NCBI GenBank assembly: GCA_964593555.1
Contig: CAZQIC010000003.1
Coordinates: 30,286 to 94,285, forward strand
Origin: CAZQIC01 sp964593555
Lineage (GTDB): Bacteria > Bacteroidota > Bacteroidia > JAFLBG01
Direction of reading: 5' to 3'
DNA: 64,000 nt
Part shown: positions 1-7,022 of the stretch, piece after piece
Layout of the letters: each line of letters opens with the position of its first letter
Numbering within the stretch: position 1 is the first letter of the stretch
The notes under the pieces: model-generated
Seen by the model: the letters and a program-made list of their open reading frames with translations, nothing else
Databases searched by the model: none
Told to the model about the DNA's origin: nothing
Translations under genes and position numbers: made by a program

Positions 1-475
1 ATTTTGGAAGTGGAGTTTCTCCTAATGTTTCAATAATATTTTTAAACTCTTCGTAAGGACCTTCGAATAAAAAGCGAAGTGTGCGTCCTCTTGATGTAGT
101 GTTATCAATTACCTCAGCAACTAATAGATCATTTTCGCCAAAATAAAGCTTATTGCCAATTCTTATTTTTCTTGCAGGATCAACCAGCACGTCCCAAAGA
201 CGGCTTTCGCGGTTAAGTTCTCTTAAAAGAAACACTTCAATTTTTGCTCCGGTTTTTTCTTTATTACCGTACATACGCGCCGGGAACACCTTGGTATCAT
301 TAAGGATCATTACATCACCGTCATTAAAATATTTCAAAACATCTTTAAATACTTTATGTTCTATTTTTCCCGTTTTTCTATCAACAACCATCAGCCTCGA
401 TTCATCACGGTTCTTAGCAGGATGCTCTGCAATTGCATCTTTAGGGAGGGTAAATTTGAACTTCGATAGTTTCAT
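1..475 (-). CDS. queA: S-adenosylmethionine:tRNA ribosyltransferase-isomerase, N-terminal part
   Basis: QueA transfers and isomerises the ribosyl part of SAM onto 7-aminomethyl-7-deazaguanine in tRNA, making epoxyqueuosine. Reading the minus strand from ATG at 475-473 gives 158 codons with family landmarks: the opening MKLSKFKFTLP, then LNDTKVFPARMYG and GAKIEVFLLRE. The frame is still open at base 1, so roughly the C-terminal half lies outside the window. The gene follows truB by 85 bp on the same strand and is probably the last gene of the ftsX-DUF3098-uppP-truB-queA operon. Identification is by motif recall and gene order, both of which agree. Confidence 0.9.
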   Translation of the reverse strand, partial: MKLSKFKFTLPKDAIAEHPAKNRDESRLMVVDRKTGKIEHKVFKDVLKYFNDGDVMILNDTKVFPARMYGNKEKTGAKIEVFLLRELNRESRLWDVLVDPARKIRIGNKLYFGENDLLVAEVIDNTTSRGRTLRFLFEGPYEEFKNIIETLGETPLPK

Positions 476-560
476 TCTCGCGCGTTGTTACTTTAGGTAA
501 AATTAAGGTTGCGAAAGTAACAAATTATCAACAAAAAACCTTTTTTTTTGAAGGAATAAT

Positions 561-1265
561 TCAAGACTCAGATACGGGGTTTCTTTGGACAATATCCTTC
601 TCGAGGTCTGCGATCTCAAAAGCATCGCTGAGCTTAAACTCTCCTATGCGTGTGCGAACAAGTGAACTAAGGTAAGCTCCCGATTGTAATCGCTCTCCGA
701 GATCACGTGCAATGGAGCGGATATAAGTCCCTTTACTGCATACAATTCGGAATGAAACAATGGGGATTGCTATATTCGTCACCTCAAAAGATGAAATGGT
801 AATTTCTCTTGGTTTTATTTCAACCTCTTCTCCCTTTCTTGCTTTGTCATAAGCTCTGGCCCCTTTTATTTTTATTGCGGAGAACTGCGGCGGCACCTGC
901 ATATTTGGTCCCTCGAAGCCTTTGGCGGTATCATTGATAAGCTGAGGTGTAATGTGTTGTATGGGAAAGGTTCTGTCGACCGTTTTTTCCATGTCATAGG
1001 ATGGAGTGGTGGCGCCTAAAGTAAAAGTGCCCTCGTATTCTTTTTCAAAACCCTGGTATTCTTCAATGCTTTTGGTGAGCTTACCTGTACAAAGTATAAG
1101 CAGCCCTGTTGCCAATGGATCAAGCGTTCCGGCATGGCCAACTTTAGGGTCGATATTTAAATTCTTTCTTAACATCCAGCGCACTTTGTTCACCACCTGG
1201 AAGGATGTCCAGCCCAGCGGTTTGTTGATCAACAATACTTCACCTTTGATAAAATTTTGCGCCAT
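561..1265 (-). CDS. truB: tRNA pseudouridine(55) synthase TruB
   Basis: TruB isomerises U55 in the T-loop of nearly all tRNAs. The 234-aa protein has the usual length. It shows motif I near residues 15-28 (KPLGWTSFQVVNKVR), the catalytic motif GHAGTLDPLATGLL with nucleophile Asp49, and the SKGTYIRSIARDLG motif near residue 180. ATG at 1265 lies 6 bp after the uppP stop, indicating translation within one operon with uppP upstream and queA downstream. Nothing is unusual in the sequence. Confidence 0.96.
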   Translation of the reverse strand: MAQNFIKGEVLLINKPLGWTSFQVVNKVRWMLRKNLNIDPKVGHAGTLDPLATGLLILCTGKLTKSIEEYQGFEKEYEGTFTLGATTPSYDMEKTVDRTFPIQHITPQLINDTAKGFEGPNMQVPPQFSAIKIKGARAYDKARKGEEVEIKPREITISSFEVTNIAIPIVSFRIVCSKGTYIRSIARDLGERLQSGAYLSSLVRTRIGEFKLSDAFEIADLEKDIVQRNPVSES

Positions 1266-1271
1266 GTATAA

Positions 1272-2063
1272 TTAGCTTTTTAACTGCAAGCCTGAATGCA
1301 AGGCATAAGATAGGAACAATACTCCCAGTATAATGCGGTAATAACCGAAATGTTTAAAGCCATACTTTGTAAGGAAGGTGATGAATCCTTTGATCGCTGC
1401 AATGGCTACTATAAAAGCAACCAATGCACCAACGAGTAAAATGGTAATATCATCTTTATGAATATTGTCATGCGATTGTATAAGATCAAGACCAGATGCG
1501 GCAAACATAGTTGGTACAGCTAACAAGAATGAAAACTCTGCCGCCTGTTGCCTGTTGAATCCTGAAAAAATGCCTCCAAATATTGTGGCGGCAGACCTTG
1601 ATATGCCCGGTATCATGGACAGGCATTGGAAGAACCCGATCTTTATCGCGTCCATAAATGAAATATCATCTGTTGAGGCATAAACGGATTCTTTTTTCTC
1701 TGACCATTTATCGAGCAGGATAAGAATAACACCTCCAACAATTAAAGAAATACTAACGGTAAGAGGATTGAACAAAAGTGCCTTGATGTATTTGTAAGCA
1801 AAAAAGCCAATAATACCTGTTGGTATAAATGCTGCTGCAAGTTTGGTGTAAATATTTATTCCGGATAAAAAGCTTTTAAAATACAACACCACCACGGCCA
1901 TGATGGCGCCCAATTGTATCACTATCTCAAACGTTTTGGCAAACTCTTCATTTTCAATACGCATCAATGAAGATGCAAGTATCATATGGCCGGTTGAAGA
2001 AACAGGAAGGAACTCTGTAAGCCCTTCAATGATCGCAATGATTACAGCCTGGAGATAAGACAC
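1272..2063 (-). CDS. uppP: Undecaprenyl-diphosphatase UppP (BacA)
   Basis: UppP is an integral membrane phosphatase that recycles undecaprenyl pyrophosphate, the lipid carrier for peptidoglycan and other envelope glycans; over-expression gives bacitracin tolerance. The 263-aa protein has many hydrophobic helices. It carries both signature motifs: EGLTEFLPVSSTGH at residues 13-26 and PGISRSAAT at residues 153-161. The start appears to be GTG at 2063; no ATG is available close by and the family N-terminus fits. It sits between the DUF3098 gene and truB. Confidence 0.96.
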   Translation of the reverse strand: MSYLQAVIIAIIEGLTEFLPVSSTGHMILASSLMRIENEEFAKTFEIVIQLGAIMAVVVLYFKSFLSGINIYTKLAAAFIPTGIIGFFAYKYIKALLFNPLTVSISLIVGGVILILLDKWSEKKESVYASTDDISFMDAIKIGFFQCLSMIPGISRSAATIFGGIFSGFNRQQAAEFSFLLAVPTMFAASGLDLIQSHDNIHKDDITILLVGALVAFIVAIAAIKGFITFLTKYGFKHFGYYRIILGVLFLSYALHSGLQLKS

Positions 2064-2107
2064 AAATGAATTAGGATTTCAGATTTTTGATTTACAAATT
2101 ATGGCGC

Positions 2108-2353
2108 TTACTCAGTTTTCTTCCGCTTTTTCATAATAGCGAAAATAACGGTAACGAAACCGGAGAGTACCAAAATAGGAGCAACAGTAATGCGCTGCGT
2201 ATTAAAAAGTTCAGGATTAAAAACATTAGGATCATCAGACTTGCCACCGATCATTAATATAAAACCTAGGATGATCAGTGCTATGCCTGCAAATAGTATC
2301 ATGTAATTTTCGCGGGCGAAAACGAATCCGTCACTTTTAACTGGCTTGCTCAT
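2108..2353 (-). CDS. DUF3098 family small membrane protein
   Basis: This is an 81-aa protein of unknown function with two hydrophobic helices, about residues 17-37 and 55-74. A short polar loop with a VFNPELFNTQRI segment separates them, and the C-terminus is Lys-rich. The pattern matches DUF3098, a family largely confined to Bacteroidota and usually encoded between ftsX and uppP, as here. The position suggests an envelope or division role, but that is inference from context only. Confidence 0.85.
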   Translation of the reverse strand: MSKPVKSDGFVFARENYMILFAGIALIILGFILMIGGKSDDPNVFNPELFNTQRITVAPILVLSGFVTVIFAIMKKRKKTE

Positions 2354-2374
2354 TGTGTGTATTTGAATACAAAA

Positions 2375-3244
2375 TTAATAATATAAATCATCCGCTTTAA
2401 TACGAAGATACTTTCTTACCGCTAAATACGTACTTATACCTGCAATTATTGTCCCGGCCAGTAAAACTAATCCAAAAAGCAACCCAAGTAATTCAACATC
2501 CTGTATCATTACCAATTCGGGAAATTGCCTTGCAGCAAGGTATAGCAGGCCTATAAGCATACCTATGGAAATAACTGCTCCATAAACACCATTTAACATT
2601 CCCTTTAAAATAAAAGGCTTGCGTATAAAACCTTGCGTGGCACCTACCAATTGCATGGTCTTGATGAGGAAACGCTGTGAATAAATGGCCAGCCTTATGG
2701 TATTATTAATTAGTGCAAGAGCAATTACAAGTAGTAACACGCTGAAAACAAGAATGATCAGGCTTAGGTTCTTCGCATTTTCATTTACCATTTTTATAAG
2801 GTTAGGCTGGTAATTGAGCTCTTTTACCTTGTTGTTTTGTAAAATTTCTTTTTCTATCCAGGCAACACTGTCGGTATTGGCATATGCGGCCTTAAGGTTT
2901 ACATTTATAGAGGGTAATAATGGATTAAATCCTAAAAAGCTGATGAAATCTTCTCCCAGGTCTTCTTTTAATTTTGCAGCTGCATCTTCCTTAGTGGTAT
3001 ACTCTGTTTTTTTTGCGTACTCCGATGCATCCAGTGTTTTGCGTAGTTTGGCAATATCAGCATCAGTGGCTTTGTCGCTGAGTATAATCTGGAAAGCAAT
3101 ATTCTCCTTTACATAATCGCTTAGTTTATTGGTATTAAGAACAATAAGCCCCAATAATCCCAGCATAAATAATACCAATGATAAGCTTACCACTGTTGTA
3201 ACAGAGGAGGATTGTACCCTTCGTCTTGTTTGTTTATCGGCCAC
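2375..3244 (-). CDS. ftsX: Cell-division permease-like protein FtsX
   Basis: FtsX forms an ABC-transporter-like complex with FtsE and controls periplasmic peptidoglycan hydrolases at the division septum. The 289-aa protein has a basic N-terminus, a first transmembrane helix at about residues 17-37, and a periplasmic domain to about residue 160. Three more helices follow near residues 160-180, 210-235 and 252-275. The segment QLVGATQGFIRKPFILKG is typical of the FtsX permease core. It is the promoter-proximal gene of the operon leading to queA. No ftsE is seen nearby, which is normal in this phylum. Confidence 0.93.
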   Translation of the reverse strand: MADKQTRRRVQSSSVTTVVSLSLVLFMLGLLGLIVLNTNKLSDYVKENIAFQIILSDKATDADIAKLRKTLDASEYAKKTEYTTKEDAAAKLKEDLGEDFISFLGFNPLLPSINVNLKAAYANTDSVAWIEKEILQNNKVKELNYQPNLIKMVNENAKNLSLIILVFSVLLLVIALALINNTIRLAIYSQRFLIKTMQLVGATQGFIRKPFILKGMLNGVYGAVISIGMLIGLLYLAARQFPELVMIQDVELLGLLFGLVLLAGTIIAGISTYLAVRKYLRIKADDLYY

Positions 3245-3322
3245 TTGATGGATTTTATCAAAGCCAAATTATTAAAATATAAGCTGTGTTAAGGTTGATG
3301 GTATAAGTAGTAATTAACAATT

Positions 3323-3389
3323 ATCTGTGCAAATCTGTGCTGTCCGTGGTAAAACCTTACCACTAGATTACACAGATGGACACGGATTG
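3323..3389. repeat. Imperfect inverted repeat upstream of leuS (ATCTGTG/CACAGAT type)
   Basis: Between ftsX and leuS the words ATCTGTGC, AATCTGTGCTGTCCGTGG and, inverted, ACACAGATGGACACGGATT surround a perfect 7-bp stem GTGGTAA/TTACCAC (3346-3352 and 3357-3363, loop AACC). Related ATCTGTG/CCGTGG repeats are widespread intergenic elements in Bacteroidota and other phyla. It may fold in RNA or be the remnant of a repeat element. No function is shown by the sequence. Confidence 0.6.
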
Positions 3390-3431
3390 TTTAGGATAAT
3401 GCCTAATTTAGTATGGTAATAAGAATGAATC

Positions 3432-6400
3432 ATGGAGTATAATTTTAGTGAGATAGAAAAAAAGTGGCAGCAGTATTGGGCCAAGAACAGAACATATAAG
3501 GCTGATAATAAATCAGCAAAACCTAAGTACTATGTATTGGATATGTTCCCGTATCCCTCGGGAGCTGGATTGCATGTTGGTCACCCGCTAGGGTACATTG
3601 CGAGTGACATAGCAGCGCGTTATAAAAGATTAAACGGGTTTAATGTATTGCATCCAATGGGTTACGATTCATTTGGATTACCTGCGGAACAATATGCTAT
3701 ACAAACCGGGCAGCACCCGGAAGTAACTACCAAAGAAAATATTGCGAGGTATCGTGAACAAATGGATAAGATCGGATTCTCATTCGATTGGGACCGAGAA
3801 GTGCGCACAAGTGATCCGCATTATTACAAATGGACACAGTGGATATTCATAAAACTTTTTCATTCGTGGTACAATAAAACAAGCGATAAAGCGGAATCAA
3901 TTGAATCGTTAATAGCTGTTTTTGAAAAAGAAGGAAATGCGAATGTAAATGCAGCATGCGATGAGTCAGCAAAAATATTTACTGCTGCCGAATGGAAATC
4001 ATTTAACGAAAAAGAAAAGTCGGACTTGTTGATGAAATACCGCATTGCTTATCACAGCGAAGCATGGGTAAATTGGTGTCCGGCATTGGGAACTGTATTG
4101 GCAAATGATGAGGTGAAAGAAGGAGTATCAGAGCGTGGAGGTTATCCTGTGGAGCGTAAAACAATGCCGCAATGGAGCATGCGTATTACGGCCTATGCAG
4201 ATAGATTGCTAAATGGATTAAATGAAATTGACTGGAGTGATAGTATAAAGGAAGCGCAGCGAAATTGGATAGGAAAGAGCGAGGGGACGAGTATACAGTT
4301 TTGTGTACTGGGTGCTGAGAACACAGCACAGAAAACACAGCACACTATAGAAGTGTTTACAACACGGCCTGATACGATATTTGGAGTTACATATGTAACA
4401 CTTGCACCCGAGCATGAGTTAGTAGAAAAAATCACAACTGCTGAAAATAAGAAAGCCGTGGATGAATATGTGGCCTATGCTAAAAACCGCAGTGAGCGCG
4501 AAAGGCAGGCGGATGTAAAAAAGATAACAGGACAATTTACCGGTGCGTATGTTGAACATCCGTTTACCAATGAAAAAGTACCGGTATGGGTGGGTGATTA
4601 TGTATTGGCCGGTTACGGCACAGGAGCTGTAATGGCAGTGCCTGCGCACGATTCTCGCGATCATGCTTTTGCAAAACATTTTAACTTAGCTCTAAAGAAA
4701 GTTGTGGAACCTCCGCAAAATAGCCCCTTCCCCTTTGGGGAAGGTTGGGATGGGGCGGAAGAAGCTTACGAATACAAAACAGGAATTCTTATTAACTCCG
4801 ATTTTTTAAATGGCACAGAAGTAAAAGAGGCAATAAAAAAAGCGATAACAGAAATTGAAAAAAGAAATTTAGGAAAAGGAAAAACAAATTTCCGTTTGCG
4901 CGATGCTGCTTTTGGACGCCAGCGTTATTGGGGAGAACCGATACCAATTTATTATAAAGATGGGATTCCATATACAGTTGAAGAAAAAGATTTGCCGGTA
5001 CGTTTACCTGAAGTAGATAAATTTTTGCCAACGGAAACAGGCGAGCCTCCATTAGCGAGAGCGAAGGATTGGACGTACAGGCCATCGCACGCCTCACCCC
5101 AGCCCTCTCCAGAGGAGAGGGGGATGGATTCTCCGGGATATCACACAGCGAACAAAAAATTATGGGGAAACTTAAAAGAGAATGCAAGAGACAATAGAAA
5201 AGACCCAACACCTGCTGAGGAATTTTTGTGGCAAAAATTAAGAGATGAACAGCTGGGTTTTAAAATAAGGAGACAGCACGCCATTGATCAATTCATAGTT
5301 GATTTTGTTTGTCTGCCAAAAAAGTTAGTGATTGAAGTTGATGGAGGAATTCATTTAAATGCTGAACAACAAGAATATGATGAAGGGCGAACCTACATGT
5401 TAAATCATTGGGGATATGATGTTATTCGGTTTACAAATGATGAGGTGATGAACAACACCGAAGATGTTGTTGGTAGAATAAAAAGCAAGTTGACCAACGA
5501 CTCCTTCCCCCTTGGGGAAGGCCGGGATGGGGCCAGTTATCCGCTTGAAACCACCACCATGCCTGGCTGGGCCGGGAGCTCCTGGTATTTTTTGCGTTAT
5601 ATGGATGCGCACAATGAAAAAGAATTCGCATCCAAAGAAGCCATAAATTATTGGAAAGAAATTGACTTATACATTGGAGGCGCAGAACATGCTACCGGGC
5701 ATTTGTTGTATGTGCGTTTCTGGACAAAGTTTTTAAAAGATCTAGGATATATTTCTATTGAAGAGCCTGCGAAGAAATTGATTAACCAGGGGATGATACA
5801 GGGGGTGTCTGCATTTGTTTATGGTTTTGGAGCGGGATTAAAAATTAATTCTATAGAAAACAGGGAAATGCCTAAATTAAAAAAGTATATCGTTCCTAAA
5901 AGTTCATATGAGAATTATAAAAAGGACATCAATGGCGATCCGCTTATTAATAAACTAATAGTAGATAGATTGTTAGAAATAAAAAAAGCAGGATTTGGCG
6001 ATGTTGAGCACAGTCCAACATTAACGTCATGCATTTCTGTGCACGTTGATATTAGTTTAGTTGATCCTATTTCGAATGAACTAGATGTAGAAAAATTTAA
6101 AAGGAGTGAAAGGTATAACTCTTTATTAATTGATGATTTGTTTTGTGAGAAGGATGGAAAGTATATTGTTGGACGTGAAGTTGAAAAAATGTCTAAGTCC
6201 AAATACAATGTTGTAAATCCCGATGACATTATTTCTCAACACGGCGCAGATTGTCTTCGCCTTTACGAAATGTTTTTAGGTCCGCTGGAGCAGCATAAGC
6301 CATGGAACACAAATGGAATTAGTGGGGTGAGTAATTTCATTAGAAAATTGTGGAGGCTGTATCATTCTTCTGATTGGAATAACTCCCCTCTCCTTAGGAG

Positions 6401-6902
6401 AGGGGCCGGGGGTGAGGCCATTAGTGATGAAGCACCAACAAAACCGGAATTAAAAACATTGCACAAAACCATCAAGAAAATAAAAGAAGACATTGAACGT
6501 TATTCATTTAATACTTCGGTGAGTAATTTTATGATCTGCGTTAATGAGTTAACCGAATTTAAATGTAATAAACGTGCAATACTGGAGCCCTTGGCGATTA
6601 TTATTTCTCCGTATGCGCCACACATTGCCGAAGAACTTTGGGAAAAGCTGGGACACAAAAAGAGTATTACTTACGCAAAATTCCCTGAAGCGAAAGAAGA
6701 ATACTTAACGGAGTCATCCTATAATTATCCGATTTCATTCAACGGTAAAACTCGTTTCTTTAAGGAGTTTGATCTTTCTGTTTCTAAAGAAGACATTGAA
6801 AAAGAAGTAATGGCTTTGGAGGATACACAGAAATATCTGGCAGGACAATCGCCTAAAAAAGTGATTGTGGTGCCAAAAAAAATTGTAAATATTGTGGTGT
6901 AA
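3432..6902 (+). CDS. leuS: Leucine-tRNA ligase with in-frame DUF559 insertion
   Basis: LeuRS charges tRNA-Leu and proofreads in its CP1 domain. The catalytic fold is complete: HVGH (HIGH motif) at residues 48-51, FGRQRYWGEP before the leucine-specific region, PGWAGSSWYFLRYMD, KMSKS at residues 919-923, and an anticodon-binding C-terminus. At 1156 aa it is about 200 aa longer than is usual in the phylum. About 148 aa of the excess (residues 554-701) is a DUF559 nuclease-like domain bounded by two hairpin repeats. Two further hairpin repeats add about 11-13 aa each near residues 431-442 and 985-996. About 45 extra residues lie between residues 797 and 870, ahead of KMSKS. The frame stays open throughout, so a functional enzyme with surface-loop insertions is likely. 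Confidence 0.95.
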   Translation: MEYNFSEIEKKWQQYWAKNRTYKADNKSAKPKYYVLDMFPYPSGAGLHVGHPLGYIASDIAARYKRLNGFNVLHPMGYDSFGLPAEQYAIQTGQHPEVTTKENIARYREQMDKIGFSFDWDREVRTSDPHYYKWTQWIFIKLFHSWYNKTSDKAESIESLIAVFEKEGNANVNAACDESAKIFTAAEWKSFNEKEKSDLLMKYRIAYHSEAWVNWCPALGTVLANDEVKEGVSERGGYPVERKTMPQWSMRITAYADRLLNGLNEIDWSDSIKEAQRNWIGKSEGTSIQFCVLGAENTAQKTQHTIEVFTTRPDTIFGVTYVTLAPEHELVEKITTAENKKAVDEYVAYAKNRSERERQADVKKITGQFTGAYVEHPFTNEKVPVWVGDYVLAGYGTGAVMAVPAHDSRDHAFAKHFNLALKKVVEPPQNSPFPFGEGWDGAEEAYEYKTGILINSDFLNGTEVKEAIKKAITEIEKRNLGKGKTNFRLRDAAFGRQRYWGEPIPIYYKDGIPYTVEEKDLPVRLPEVDKFLPTETGEPPLARAKDWTYRPSHASPQPSPEERGMDSPGYHTANKKLWGNLKENARDNRKDPTPAEEFLWQKLRDEQLGFKIRRQHAIDQFIVDFVCLPKKLVIEVDGGIHLNAEQQEYDEGRTYMLNHWGYDVIRFTNDEVMNNTEDVVGRIKSKLTNDSFPLGEGRDGASYPLETTTMPGWAGSSWYFLRYMDAHNEKEFASKEAINYWKEIDLYIGGAEHATGHLLYVRFWTKFLKDLGYISIEEPAKKLINQGMIQGVSAFVYGFGAGLKINSIENREMPKLKKYIVPKSSYENYKKDINGDPLINKLIVDRLLEIKKAGFGDVEHSPTLTSCISVHVDISLVDPISNELDVEKFKRSERYNSLLIDDLFCEKDGKYIVGREVEKMSKSKYNVVNPDDIISQHGADCLRLYEMFLGPLEQHKPWNTNGISGVSNFIRKLWRLYHSSDWNNSPLLRRGAGGEAISDEAPTKPELKTLHKTIKKIKEDIERYSFNTSVSNFMICVNELTEFKCNKRAILEPLAIIISPYAPHIAEELWEKLGHKKSITYAKFPEAKEEYLTESSYNYPISFNGKTRFFKEFDLSVSKEDIEKEVMALEDTQKYLAGQSPKKVIVVPKKIVNIVV
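4724..4756 (+). repeat. GC-rich hairpin repeat, family II copy a (inside leuS)
   Basis: There is a perfect 8-bp stem CCTTCCCC/GGGGAAGG with loop TTT (4726-4744), followed by the tail TTGGGATGGGGC. It is translated in frame as SPFPFGEGWDGA within the editing-domain part of LeuS. The neighbouring residues (VVEPP before, EEAYE after) would join directly in a normal LeuRS, so it is an added element. Stem and tail match the copy at 5501-5534. Confidence 0.85.
5091..5121 (-). repeat. GC-rich hairpin repeat, family I copy b (left edge of DUF559 cassette)
   Basis: There is a perfect 8-bp stem CCCTCTCC/GGAGAGGG with loop AGA (5103-5121), preceded by GCCTCACCCCAG, which is the tail of the same family in reverse orientation. 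It is read in frame as ASPQPSPEERG. Its reverse complement matches the copy at 6386-6419 in stem and tail. It marks the left boundary of the nuclease-like insertion in leuS. Confidence 0.85.
5501..5534 (+). repeat. GC-rich hairpin repeat, family II copy c (right edge of DUF559 cassette)
   Basis: There is a perfect 8-bp stem CCTTCCCC/GGGGAAGG with loop CTT (5503-5521), followed by the tail CCGGGATGGGGCC. It is translated in frame as SFPLGEGRDGA directly before native LeuRS sequence. It is almost identical to copy a at 4724-4756. With copy b it brackets the DUF559 segment with both tails pointing outward. Confidence 0.85.
6386..6419 (+). repeat. GC-rich hairpin repeat, family I copy d (inside leuS)
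   Basis: There is a perfect 8-bp stem CCCTCTCC/GGAGAGGG with loop TTA, followed by the tail GCCGGGGGTGAGGCC. It is translated as SPLLRRGAGGEA between the LWRLY segment and SDEAPT of the LeuS C-terminal domain, where other LeuRS proteins have only a short loop. It is the opposite orientation of copy b. Confidence 0.85.
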
Positions 6903-6903
6903 G

Positions 6904-6960
6904 TTCTCGACAAGCTCGAACTGACAATCTGTGCGCTATCACATTGAGCCGTCGAAATGC
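6904..6960. repeat. Degenerate TTCTCGA/CTCGAA-type repeat after leuS
   Basis: Just after the leuS stop, TTCTCGACAAGCTCGAACTGAC is followed by CATTGAGCCGTCGAAATGCC. The first word shares its arms with the element upstream of dusB (35740-35777), where a palindrome replaces the short centre. Such CTCGA/GTCGAAATG repeats are common intergenic elements in Bacteroidota. No terminator T-run follows, so I do not call it a terminator. Confidence 0.5.
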
Positions 6961-7022
6961 CGGGGAGGGCTTTATAACTCAGCATGTTATGAATTTGGCA
7001 CGTAATTGGAGTAGAATATAAT

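Larger units (their letters stand above)
5091..5534 (+). mobile_element. Putative palindrome-bounded DUF559 cassette inserted in leuS
   Basis: Between hairpin repeats b and c lies about 380 bp encoding a DUF559 domain (protein residues about 565-695). It contains the region PTPAEEFLWQKLRDEQLGF, then FKIRRQHAIDQFIVDF and KLVIEVDGG, followed by an R-x-x-x-L-x-x-x-G-Y-x-V-I-R-F tail. The D...E-x-D arrangement is that of Vsr-like/PD-(D/E)xK nucleases. The host sequence before it (PPLARAKDWTYR) and after it (YPLETTTMPGWAG) is ordinary LeuRS, so this is a clean in-frame insertion. An ATG at 5124 preceded by GAGGAGAGGGGG could be an internal start. Calling it mobile is inference; no transposase or target duplication is visible. 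Confidence 0.6.

Noticed and set aside
153..500. 115-aa open frame on the plus strand at the left edge
   Set aside because: It is the antisense of queA, whose motifs are clear on the minus strand.
5091..5534. Intein in LeuS
   Set aside because: The inserted segment lacks a nucleophile Cys/Ser at its first residue, a terminal His-Asn and intein block motifs; it is too short for a homing intein and is simply translated through.
5091..5534. Group I or II intron
   Set aside because: The reading frame remains open through the entire insert and no intron secondary-structure motifs are visible, so removal at RNA level is unnecessary.
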